The notes under the pieces: generated by a model | Database searches by the model: none | What the model was told of the DNA's origin: nothing | What the model saw: only the letters and a program-made list of their open reading frames with translations | Made by a program: the position numbers and the translations under genes | Origin: Candidatus Woesearchaeota archaeon | Lineage (GTDB): Archaea; Nanobdellota; Nanobdellia; Woesearchaeales; GW2011-AR4 | Length of the DNA stretch: 7,722 nucleotides | Assembly: GCA_016181325.1 (NCBI GenBank) | Contig: JACOZO010000051.1 | Span: forward strand, 1-7,722 | Reading direction: 5' to 3' | In this document: positions 1 through 6,635 of the stretch, one piece after another | How positions within the stretch are numbered: position 1 is the stretch's first letter | Layout: each line of letters starts with the position of its first letter

Positions 1-831
1 GGGGATAACGGCAAGGTCCTTGTTGTGGGTGGCAGTAAAGATTATGTTGGTGCCGTTGCTTTGGCAGGATTGGCTGCACTGAGGAGCGGCGCTGATTTGG
101 TAAATATAGCCGCGCCTGAAAAGGTCGCATGGGCGGTAAACTGCATTTCCCCGGATTTGATTGCGACGAAGGTCAAAGGGGATTATTTCAGGAAAGAAAA
201 TGCTAAAATTATAGTTGATTTAAAGGAAAAATTTGATGTCTTGCTGATTGGCAACGGCATAGGATTAAAAAATGAAACGAAAAAGTTCTGCAAAAAGGCC
301 ATCAGAGGCATTGGAAAACTTAAGGTCATTGACGCGGACGCAATAAAATCAATTAATTCCAATGACGCGGAAAATTCCATCATTACGCCGCATTTGAAGG
401 AATTGGAGCAATTCTTGAAAAATTCCAATGTTGGAAAAACAATAATCAATAACATCATTAATCAAAAAAACATTGTGAAAAAATCATTATTGATAAAAAA
501 AGCACTAAAAAAATTCTTTGATAAAGATAATATCGTCTTATTGAAAGGGAAGATAGACGCAATTATCTCTTCCGACGGGATTTACTACAACAAGACAGGC
601 AATGCCGGGATGACGAAAGGGGGCACTGGTGACGTGCTGGCAGGATTGTGCGCGGGCTTTCTTGCGCAAAATGGCAACTTGATGCAAAGCGCTGTCAACG
701 CAGCTTATTTCAACGGAATGATAGGGGACATCCTGCTGAAAAAGAAAAAAGGATTTGCATATCTGGCAAGCGACATGGCCGGCGAGATTAAAAATGTTTT
801 AAAATTACAAAATAAGATGAGTTTAAGGTGA
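1..831 (+). CDS. nnrD: ADP/ATP-dependent NAD(P)H-hydrate dehydratase, 5' truncated by window edge
   Basis: The reading frame is open from base 1, so the start lies outside the window. NnrD is a ribokinase-fold enzyme that dehydrates damaged NAD(P)HX back to NAD(P)H using a nucleotide (metabolite repair, cytosol). Visible family marks: a GDNGKVLVVGGS opening at bases 1-36, matching the first strand of the domain; GNGIG near 250-264; DADAI near 331-345; TPHLKELE at 385-408; and NAGMTKGGTGDVL from 601, whose GTGD anion hole carries the likely catalytic Asp (codon 631-633). About 276 residues are present, so nearly the whole kinase-like domain is here. Whether an N-terminal NAD(P)HX epimerase domain (as in bifunctional Nnr) lies upstream cannot be seen. 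The stretch at about 420-530 is unusually Lys/Asn/Ile-rich. The stop codon overlaps the end of the convergent gene by 9 bases, and no T-run terminator follows. Confidence 0.93.
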   Translation, partial: GDNGKVLVVGGSKDYVGAVALAGLAALRSGADLVNIAAPEKVAWAVNCISPDLIATKVKGDYFRKENAKIIVDLKEKFDVLLIGNGIGLKNETKKFCKKAIRGIGKLKVIDADAIKSINSNDAENSIITPHLKELEQFLKNSNVGKTIINNIINQKNIVKKSLLIKKALKKFFDKDNIVLLKGKIDAIISSDGIYYNKTGNAGMTKGGTGDVLAGLCAGFLAQNGNLMQSAVNAAYFNGMIGDILLKKKKGFAYLASDMAGEIKNVLKLQNKMSLR

Positions 832-1374
832 TTGTCTGGCCGGCTTGCCCGGGCCTGCTTCGGCTGCCTGCCTGGCCTCAGATACAGGCTTTGCATACTT
901 CGCCATTGCCCTGTCTATTGATTCTTCAACAACGTAATCAAGCTCACCTTTGGTGACAAACCTGACAGGATTCCACATGTTGATGTACTTCTCAAGCAGC
1001 TTGACGTCTTCTTTCTTTGCCGCGTTCTGGAGCTCCTTGATTATGAGGAAAACCTTGTCTTTCACGTCATGGATGTCCTTCTTGATGTCATTTATCTCTG
1101 AGGCCAAGGTCTTTATCTCGGCATTGAGCATCCTGTTCTTGGAGATCATATTCTCCTCTGTAATCTGCACCATGTTCCTCACATTGGCCGAGGCTTCCTC
1201 GACAAGCCTTAATCTCCTGCCAAGGCTGTTTATGTCATTTGTAATGCCGCTGATGTCGGGAGCCTGCTCCTTGGGATGCCCAAACGAAAGCTTGTGCTTC
1301 TTGGGGGCTTCGGGAACATCCCCGCCATCGCCAAAATCATCGCCCGGAGGCATATTGTAGTTTTCTTCCTGCAT
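823..1374 (-). CDS. coiled-coil protein of unknown function with a WNPVRFVT box
   Basis: This is a 183-residue soluble protein that I do not recognise as a named family. Residues 1-40 are acidic and rich in Gly/Pro (GDDFGDGGD, PEAPKKHK) and look disordered. Residues about 43-125 show regular heptad-like spacing of hydrophobics with many K/E/D, consistent with a long coiled coil. Residues 126-160 form a separate end domain with a WNPVRFVT motif at 134-141 followed by an amphipathic helix (ELDYVVEESIDRAM). The tail is Ala/Pro/Gly-rich. There is no signal peptide or membrane segment. The ATG at 1374 is chosen because GGTGA (minus strand, 1386-1382) lies 7 bases upstream; an in-frame ATG at 1353 is possible. 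Its promoter faces away from the pilus operon at 1824. Accessory coiled-coil proteins are common near archaeal archaellum/pilus motors (ArlC/D/E type), so a link is plausible, but that is inference from position and shape only. Confidence 0.85.
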   Translation of the reverse strand: MQEENYNMPPGDDFGDGGDVPEAPKKHKLSFGHPKEQAPDISGITNDINSLGRRLRLVEEASANVRNMVQITEENMISKNRMLNAEIKTLASEINDIKKDIHDVKDKVFLIIKELQNAAKKEDVKLLEKYINMWNPVRFVTKGELDYVVEESIDRAMAKYAKPVSEARQAAEAGPGKPARQSP

Positions 1375-1381
1375 GATTAGT

Positions 1382-1424
1382 TCACCATATTCCGCTAATT
1401 CGGGCCTTTTTAAGCTTTTTTATA
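1382..1424 (-). promoter_or_regulatory. promoter and ribosome binding site of the coiled-coil gene
   Basis: On the minus strand TATAAAAAA occupies 1424-1416 and a second A-rich element, GCTTAAAAAGG, 1415-1405. A start of transcription about 25 bases further on would fall near 1395, giving a leader of about 20 bases that contains GGTGA at 1386-1382, 7 bases before the ATG. The arrangement is typical of an archaeal promoter with a Shine-Dalgarno leader. The TATA assignment is by eye. Confidence 0.6.
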
Positions 1425-1499
1425 ATAATTTATTGAAACTGTCGAAACGTGAATAAAATCCTTCCTTGATTCCATTTTAAGATTAAAGTAGTCCTCTAT

Positions 1500-1644
1500 A
1501 GCGGCATTTGCCAGCCCACATTGGCGGAAATTTATACTGCTGTTGCCGCTTTATCGGAAAAGAAGGCACTGCTCGCCCTGTGAATTGCTGGGCGAGTTCT
1601 TCAAGCTTGCATATCAATAAATGCGAGCCGCAATTGGGCGAGCC
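1500..1644. other. gene-free block with strong inverted repeats; possible structured RNA or element remnant
   Basis: The 449 bases between the divergent starts at 1374 and 1824 hold no convincing gene. Within them lies a block that differs from the AT-rich flanks. AGCGGCA (1500-1506) pairs exactly with TGCCGCT (1544-1550); inside it GCCA (1510-1513) can pair with TGGC (1522-1525). CTCGCCC (1572-1578) pairs exactly with GGGCGAG (1590-1596) around an 11-base loop, and a second GGGCGAG (1636-1642) could compete for the same strand. GCGAGCC occurs twice (1623-1629, 1638-1644). On the plus strand an A/T element TTTTAAGATTAAA (1475-1487) lies about 25 bases before the first stem; on the minus strand TATTTAAATA (1728-1719) would start transcription near 1697. 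I do not recognise SRP RNA, RNase P RNA, a tRNA or a known riboswitch here. Both strands also carry short open frames with atypical codon use, which I do not call genes. Confidence 0.4.
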
Positions 1645-1718
1645 TAGACCCAAAAGGAAGGAAATTATTGATTCAGTCCATAGTGGCGCAGTTGAAGCAA
1701 CAATCAGCATCATGGCAA

Positions 1719-1816
1719 TATTTAAATACTACCCTGCTGTATATATTATAAAATACCATAAAAAATATTAAATATATTTTATATTATAAAATATATAATT
1801 GCTGTGGAAATGGGTG
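1719..1816 (+). promoter_or_regulatory. promoter/operator region of the RHH-pilus operon, with 25-bp palindrome and ribosome binding site
   Basis: This stretch is almost pure A/T. TATTTAAATA (1719-1728) and TTATAAAATATATAA (1784-1798) are both good TATA candidates; the second would start transcription close to 1810. A perfect inverted repeat spans 1772-1796: 12-base arms (ATATATTTTATA and its complement) around one central base. A 14-base direct repeat, TATATTATAAAATA, occurs at 1742-1755 and 1780-1793, 38 bases apart. GGTG at 1813-1816 sits 7 bases before the ATG at 1824 and supports that start. RHH proteins bind short palindromic or repeated sites and often control their own promoter, so these repeats are candidate operators. 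Low base complexity raises the chance of coincidental symmetry. Confidence 0.55.
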
Positions 1817-1823
1817 CCTGTCA

Positions 1824-1964
1824 ATGAAAAAGCCGATAAGCGCGACAATTGACGAAGAGCTGATAAGGTGGGTGGAAAAGGAGACGTCGAACAGCAGGAA
1901 GTACAGGAACAAGTCGCACCTTATCGAGACTGCAATCGAAAATCTGAAGAGGGGGAGGGGCTAA
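1824..1964 (+). CDS. small ribbon-helix-helix (CopG/Arc-type) DNA-binding protein, 46 residues
   Basis: The 46-residue product begins MKKPISATIDEELIRWVEKE. It has the order expected of a minimal RHH domain: a short beta strand (residues 4-9, PISATI), helix 1 (10-21, DEELIRWVEKET), a basic turn (22-30, SNSRKYRNK), and helix 2 (31-43, SHLIETAIENLKR), with the RNKSHLIETAI stretch typical of the family. RHH proteins bind DNA as dimers, inserting the strand pair into the major groove. There is no toxin-like or second domain, and the next gene is not a toxin, so a plain regulator fits better than an antitoxin. The start is supported by GGTG 7 bases upstream. Its stop codon is separated by one base from the ATG of the secretion ATPase, so the two are almost surely co-transcribed and probably translationally coupled; the site for the next gene (GGAGGGG, 1954-1960) lies inside the last codons here. 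It probably regulates this operon through the palindrome just upstream (inference). Confidence 0.85.
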   Translation: MKKPISATIDEELIRWVEKETSNSRKYRNKSHLIETAIENLKRGRG

Positions 1965-1965
1965 G

Positions 1966-4266
1966 ATGGCGCTGTTCGGCAAGTCAAAAAAACCCTTTTC
2001 ATTCAATGTCGCAAGGGAAGGCGAGGACATAATCCTGATGGTGGACCTCGACGAGTATTCCAAGGTCCCTTCCATAGAAGACGATCCTGTCTGCATGGCA
2101 AAGACCATAGAAATACTGATGGAGACCGGCACGGTTACGAAGATAGTTTATGCGCAAAAAAGGAATTACGAATATGACTACAATGAAGCCCTGATGCTGA
2201 AGGAGATAGCTGACCTGTTCACACTAGTATCTAAGGGGAAGGAGATATTCAGCTACAACGCGCTGATGGCGGGCCCGCAGTGCGCAAGATACGCCGCGCA
2301 GTGGTATCCCAAGCTCCAGAACATCCTCTCAAACATGCTCAAGTCAGACCCTATAGGATGCTATGTCGAGCTGAAAAGGTTGGTGAGGGACGAGAGGATA
2401 AAGAGCGCCAGGGCAACCGACCAGAATTACAGCGCCTGCGTCGGCAAATATTTCACCGTCATCCAGTCGATAATCGAGAGGCTGGAGAAAACAAGCATAA
2501 TCAACAGGGTCAAGGAGCTGCTGACCGGGTACAACATAGGCGACAGGTCGCTGTACGGCCGGCTTTTCTCTGCTGACATCAGGCCGGACTTCATGTTCAC
2601 AAGGCTGATGGCGACTTACCCGCATTATGCCGATGAGATAGACAGCTACAAGATAGACAAGAACACTGAAGTCACAATATTTGAGCTGCCGGACAATGTC
2701 CAGTACCTGTACCACCTGATACCTCCGGAATTCAAGCTGTCGGAAGAAAAATACGAGGTCTTGGATGCCGCAAGAAAGATAATGTCAGAGCACAAGCCGA
2801 CAAGGTCGGATTTCATTGACCCTGCCAGGATAAGGCAGGTATTCACCAGCATCGGAAGGGACCTCATTGAAGAGCTTGTGAATTTCCGCCAGCTGACCCT
2901 TACAAACAACGACATAGACGAGCTTACAAGGATCCTTGTAAGGTATACCATAGGATTCGGGCTGATAGAAGTGCTGCTCCAGGATGAAAAGATACAGGAC
3001 ATAACAATAAACTCGCCCATGGGGGAAACACCGATATTCATAGTGCACCAGGACTTCAGCGACTGCAAGACCAACATAGTGCCTACGACAGCCGAGGCTG
3101 AGTCATGGGCATCAAAGCTGAGGCTGGTGTCAGGAAGGCCCCTTGACGAGGCCAATCCGATCCTCGACACAGAGCTTGAGCTCCCGGGAGTAAGATCAAG
3201 GGTTGCTGTTGTAGCTTCGCCGCTGAATCCAAACGGGCTGGCTTTTGCGCTGAGAAGGCACAGGGACAAGCCGTGGACGCTTCCGTTATTCATAAAGAGC
3301 GGCATGATAACTCCCTTGGCTGCAGGCATAATGAGCTTCATTATAGACGGCAACAGGACGCTGCTTGTGGCGGGAACCCGAAGCTCCGGAAAGACTTCAT
3401 TATTAGGTGCTGTGCTGGTAGAGATGATGAGGAAATACAGGATAATAACTATTGAAGATACCCTTGAGCTGCCGGTTGACGCCCTGAGGAAGGTGGGCTA
3501 CAACATACAGCAATTGAAAGTGGCTTCCGCGCTCACAAAAGGCACCTCAGAAGTTTCTGCCGACGAGGGAATAAGAACCACATTAAGGATGGGAGACTCT
3601 GCGCTCATAGTGGGAGAGATAAGAAGCAAGGAGGCTCTTGCGCTCTATGAGGCAATGAGGGTTGGCGCTCTGGCAAATGTCGTGGCAGGCACAATACACG
3701 GCGACAGCCCCTATGGGGTTTATGACAGGGTGGTTAATGACCTGGATGTCCCAAAGACAAGCTTTAAGGCGACTGACATCATAATAGTCGCCAATCCCAT
3801 AAGAAGCGCTGACGGGCTGCACAGGTGGAGAAGAGTCACGCAGATAACTGAAGTCAGAAAGCACTGGGAAAACGACCCAATGCTTGAAAATGGATTTTCC
3901 GACCTGATGAAATACGACTCAAGAACCGACAAGCTGCTGCCAAGCAATGACCTCATCAATGGGGGCTCCGAGATACTGAAGGCAATAGCCGGCAATGTGA
4001 AGGACTGGTCAGGGAACTGGGATGCAGTCTGGGACAACATAAACCTGAGGGCGAGCATCAAGGAAGCCATTGTCAATTTTGCTGCCAGCACCAACAATTT
4101 GGACCTGCTTGAGGCCCCTTTTGTCATACAAAGCAATGACCAGTTCCACAAGATATCAGACAAGGTCAAGGAAGACATAGGCACTCTCGACTCAAAAAGG
4201 ATATTTTTTGAATGGAATGAGTGGCTGAAGAGGCACCTGAAGAAGCAGGAGATAGTTGAGGCTTAA
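1966..4266 (+). CDS. type II/IV secretion (pilus assembly) ATPase, GspE/PilB/TadA-VirB11 superfamily, archaeal type
   Basis: This 766-residue cytoplasmic hexameric-motor ATPase would drive assembly of a type IV pilus-like filament or secretion machine. The full motif set is visible: Walker A GTRSSGKTS (residues 470-478), Asp box TIEDTLELP (495-503), an Arg-rich stretch (IRTTLRMGDS, before 546), Walker B ALIVGEIR (546-553, with catalytic Glu 551) and His box AGTIHGDS (574-581). The segment at about 270-460 has the usual N-terminal ATPase sub-domain. The protein is longer than typical archaeal ArlI (about 500-550 residues): it has about 250 extra N-terminal residues and a C-terminal extension (about 640-766) rich in Trp, Asn and charged residues. 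No membrane segments are present, as expected. The ATG is fixed by GGAGGGG five bases upstream. It follows the RHH gene by one base and precedes the membrane platform gene by 35 bases. The missing archaellum genes and long tails argue for a pilus/secretion system rather than an archaellum. Confidence 0.93.
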   Translation: MALFGKSKKPFSFNVAREGEDIILMVDLDEYSKVPSIEDDPVCMAKTIEILMETGTVTKIVYAQKRNYEYDYNEALMLKEIADLFTLVSKGKEIFSYNALMAGPQCARYAAQWYPKLQNILSNMLKSDPIGCYVELKRLVRDERIKSARATDQNYSACVGKYFTVIQSIIERLEKTSIINRVKELLTGYNIGDRSLYGRLFSADIRPDFMFTRLMATYPHYADEIDSYKIDKNTEVTIFELPDNVQYLYHLIPPEFKLSEEKYEVLDAARKIMSEHKPTRSDFIDPARIRQVFTSIGRDLIEELVNFRQLTLTNNDIDELTRILVRYTIGFGLIEVLLQDEKIQDITINSPMGETPIFIVHQDFSDCKTNIVPTTAEAESWASKLRLVSGRPLDEANPILDTELELPGVRSRVAVVASPLNPNGLAFALRRHRDKPWTLPLFIKSGMITPLAAGIMSFIIDGNRTLLVAGTRSSGKTSLLGAVLVEMMRKYRIITIEDTLELPVDALRKVGYNIQQLKVASALTKGTSEVSADEGIRTTLRMGDSALIVGEIRSKEALALYEAMRVGALANVVAGTIHGDSPYGVYDRVVNDLDVPKTSFKATDIIIVANPIRSADGLHRWRRVTQITEVRKHWENDPMLENGFSDLMKYDSRTDKLLPSNDLINGGSEILKAIAGNVKDWSGNWDAVWDNINLRASIKEAIVNFAASTNNLDLLEAPFVIQSNDQFHKISDKVKEDIGTLDSKRIFFEWNEWLKRHLKKQEIVEA

Positions 4267-4301
4267 GCGACAAGAGAATATGAGGATTTGAGGAGATTAA
4301 A

Positions 4302-6482
4302 TTGCCGGGCAACAGCATAGACAAGAGCAAGCTCCTGAGCTTAATGGAAAGCTACAGGAAGAACATAGAGAAAGAGCTGGGCTCCCATGTAACGAGGACC
4401 ACAAACAGGATATCTTCGCTTGAATACATGGAATTCAAGCAGGAATATCTCCCGGCGCATCTGGGGTACTACGAGAAATCCTGCGCCCTGAGCGAGAAAT
4501 GGTTCAAGATAAAGCCTGACAAGAAGAAGGAAGCCGAGCTTCTGGAAGCCATCAACATCGCCCATCTCGGAATCACGCCGACAGGGGCATTGTCATTTTC
4601 ATTTGTGGCGCCATTATTTATTTTCCTGTTCGGGACATTTTTGTCCTACCTGGCATTCCAATCATTCTTCTTCATTGCCTTTTTCATGATTCTATCGGCG
4701 AGCCTGATCATGCCGTTCGGCAAAATCCCATTTTTCCTTGCCAATAGGTGGCGCCTGAAGGCAAGCAACCAGATGGTGCTGTGCATCTTTTATGTGGTCA
4801 CTTACATGAGGCATTCTTCAAACATTGAAAAGGCGATAGAATTCGCGGCAGACCACCTTGCCACGCCCCTGTCATTGGACCTGAAAAAGGTATTGTGGGA
4901 TGTTGAGACTGAAAAATATTCAACTGTAAAGGAATCTTTGGACATTTACCTCAATTCATGGAAAAAGTGGAATATTGAATTCATTGAGGCTTTCCACCTT
5001 GCTGAATCATCCCTGTATGAAGCTGAGGAATCCAGAAGACTGGGATCGCTGGACAAGGCGCTTGATGTAATCCTCGAAGAAACATTTGAAAAAATGCTGC
5101 ATTACGCCCACAATCTCACCGGGCCCATTACAATGCTGCATATGCTCGGCGTGATACTTCCAATCCTGGGGCTTGTCATACTGCCGCTGGTCGTGTCCTT
5201 CATGGAGAACGTCAATCCGATGCATATCGCCGTGCTGTACAACATTGCACTCCCGATTGCCGTCTATTTCATCGGCAAGAACGTGCTGGCAAAAAGGCCG
5301 ACAGGCTATGGCGAATCTGATATTTCCGAAGACAACCCCGAGCTCAGGAAGTACAGGAATTATATAGTCAAAATAGGGGGCAAGGAAGTCCAGATAAATC
5401 CGATACATTTCAGTATTTTCATATGCGTCGTGCTGGTATTTGCCGGGCTCATCCCCTTAATCATGCATGTGATAGGGCTATCGGACTTTGGATTTGGGGA
5501 CAGGGACACGTTGTCGCCATGCGGCCAAAAGTACTGCTTCATGGAGTACAGGAAAAGCACATTGGGGGAAAAAGGGCCATACGGCCTTGGGGCTTCAATA
5601 ATGAGCCTTTTTGTAGTGCTTGGAATAGGGCTGTCCATAGGAGTCTATTTCAAGCTGAGGTCGAGAAATGTAATCAAGATACGGGAGCGCGCAAAAAAGC
5701 TTGAATTGGAGTTTGCGGGGGCCCTATACCAGCTTGGCAACAGATTGGGTGATAATCTGCCGGTGGAGATAGCGGTAGACAAGGTCGCTGCCGTGATGGA
5801 AGGCACTATCTCAGGCAATTTTTTCAGATTAGTGAGCATGAACATAAAGAGGATGGGCATGAGCATAGAAGGGGCGATATTTGACCCGGAGCACGGCGCC
5901 CTAGTCGCATTTCCTTCCAATCTCATAGAGAGCTCCATGAAAGTGCTGACCCAGTCCGTAAAAAAAGGCCCGCTTATTGCCGCGCAGGCACTGACAAATG
6001 TCTCAAGATACATCAAGGAAATACACAGGGTGGATGAAAGGCTTAAAGACTTGATGGCAGACATTGTCTCGTCAATGACATCGCAGGTCAAATTCCTTAC
6101 TCCGGCAATTGCCGGGGTTGTGATAGGCATAACATCCATGACAACGGCGATACTCGGAAAGCTGACAATCCAGATGCAGAAGGCTACGTCAGGAGGGGAG
6201 GCCGGGACTGGTGGCGCATTGGGCTCATTTGGAAGCTTCTTCAAAGAAGGGCTTCCAACTTATTACTTCCAGATAATAGTCGGAATTTATGTGATACAGA
6301 TTACATACATACTTACAATCATGGCGAATGGAATTCTGAATGGCGAAGACAAGCTCAGAGAAAGGTATGACCTGGGAAGATTCATGATAAGCAGCACGGC
6401 ACTTTACTGCGCAATCGCAGGCGGCGTGATGATACTGTTCAACATCATCGCGGCAAGCATACTGGATGCAGCGGCGTTCTAG
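4302..6482 (+). CDS. TadC/PilC-like inner-membrane platform protein with two T2SSF-type halves
   Basis: This 726-residue polytopic membrane protein should be the platform against which the upstream ATPase works. Hydrophobic segments lie at about 97-119, 121-139, 277-299, 307-326, 368-392, 432-451, 598-617, 654-677 and 697-719. Two soluble helical regions of T2SSF character sit between them: about 150-270 (with NQMVLCIFYVVTYMRHSSN) and about 462-595 (with GALYQLGNRLGDNLPVEIA), the second closer to the family pattern. The two-half layout matches archaeal TadC/ArlJ-type proteins. The loop at 393-431 carries two Cys in CGQKYC (407, 412), a possible disulfide if it faces outward. A Gly-rich loop (SGGEAGTGGALGSFGSF, 630-646) precedes the last pair of segments. 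The start is a TTG with AGGAG (4291-4295) six bases upstream; an in-frame ATG at 4344 (residue 15) is the alternative. The gene follows the ATPase by 35 bases in the same operon. No plus-strand T-run terminator follows. Confidence 0.9.
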   Translation: MPGNSIDKSKLLSLMESYRKNIEKELGSHVTRTTNRISSLEYMEFKQEYLPAHLGYYEKSCALSEKWFKIKPDKKKEAELLEAINIAHLGITPTGALSFSFVAPLFIFLFGTFLSYLAFQSFFFIAFFMILSASLIMPFGKIPFFLANRWRLKASNQMVLCIFYVVTYMRHSSNIEKAIEFAADHLATPLSLDLKKVLWDVETEKYSTVKESLDIYLNSWKKWNIEFIEAFHLAESSLYEAEESRRLGSLDKALDVILEETFEKMLHYAHNLTGPITMLHMLGVILPILGLVILPLVVSFMENVNPMHIAVLYNIALPIAVYFIGKNVLAKRPTGYGESDISEDNPELRKYRNYIVKIGGKEVQINPIHFSIFICVVLVFAGLIPLIMHVIGLSDFGFGDRDTLSPCGQKYCFMEYRKSTLGEKGPYGLGASIMSLFVVLGIGLSIGVYFKLRSRNVIKIRERAKKLELEFAGALYQLGNRLGDNLPVEIAVDKVAAVMEGTISGNFFRLVSMNIKRMGMSIEGAIFDPEHGALVAFPSNLIESSMKVLTQSVKKGPLIAAQALTNVSRYIKEIHRVDERLKDLMADIVSSMTSQVKFLTPAIAGVVIGITSMTTAILGKLTIQMQKATSGGEAGTGGALGSFGSFFKEGLPTYYFQIIVGIYVIQITYILTIMANGILNGEDKLRERYDLGRFMISSTALYCAIAGGVMILFNIIAASILDAAAF

Positions 6483-6493
6483 AAATTTAAGTG

Positions 6494-6515
6494 AAAAAAC
6501 CTGTTATAAGAAAAA
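6494..6515 (-). terminator. oligo-T termination signals after tRNA-Phe
   Basis: Read on the minus strand, the bases just past the tRNA discriminator give a run of five T (6515-6511) and then a run of six T (6499-6494). Short T-runs without a hairpin are the usual intrinsic terminators for archaeal RNA polymerase, and their position 2-20 bases after the tRNA 3' end fits. Confidence 0.55.
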
Positions 6516-6545
6516 GTGGGGCGGATGGAATTTGAATCCATGACA

Positions 6546-6575
6546 TTCCGCATCAGAAAGCTGTGCTTCCCGATT
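6546..6575 (-). other. tRNA-Phe intron 3 (44/45, variable loop), 30 bases, canonical BHB core
   Basis: The splice junctions fit the bulge-helix-bulge rule closely. The central 4-bp helix is CCGT (exon 3, 6581-6578) with GCGG (6551-6548), including one T-G pair. The bulges are GG^A on the 5' side and AA^T on the 3' side. The intron's own stem begins right after the 5' bulge and ends right before the central helix: ATCGGGAAGC with GCTTTCTGAT, ten pairs including two G-T, closed by an ACA loop. Removal leaves the variable loop GTGTC. Confidence 0.8.
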
Positions 6576-6582
6576 CCACGGT

Positions 6583-6618
6583 ATCAATCAGTCATCGCCA
6601 AAAGGCTCATCATACCGT
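6583..6618 (-). other. tRNA-Phe intron 2 (37/38, anticodon loop), 36 bases
   Basis: Removal restores the anticodon loop CTGAAGA and the stem CACGG/CCGTG, so the boundaries are well fixed by the tRNA itself. The BHB core is poor: the expected helix between CTGA (32-35) and the intron bases ATTG retains mainly the 32:-3 C-G pair. A 7-bp alternative stem, ACGGTAT (6618-6612) with ATACCGT (6584-6578), competes with the anticodon stem. The intron also contains TGATGA (6613-6608) and CTGA (6591-6588), resembling C and D boxes. Confidence 0.75.
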
Positions 6619-6635
6619 CTTCAGCCGTGTGCTCT

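Noticed and set aside
481..535. A/Lys-rich stretch in nnrD as a possible frameshift or junction.
   Set aside because: The frame stays open and family motifs continue on both sides in the same frame; it is simply a Lys-rich variable segment.
1508..1771. Plus-strand open frame of 87 codons beginning at a TTG.
   Set aside because: There is no ribosome binding site, the start lies inside a stem, codon use is atypical, the C-terminal part runs through the AT-rich promoter of the next operon, and it overlaps a competing frame on the other strand.
2646..3353. Minus-strand open frame of 235 codons.
   Set aside because: It lies antisense within the ATPase gene, is Ser/Met-rich as expected of a reverse-frame shadow, and has no start signals. 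The plus strand carries clear ATPase motifs.
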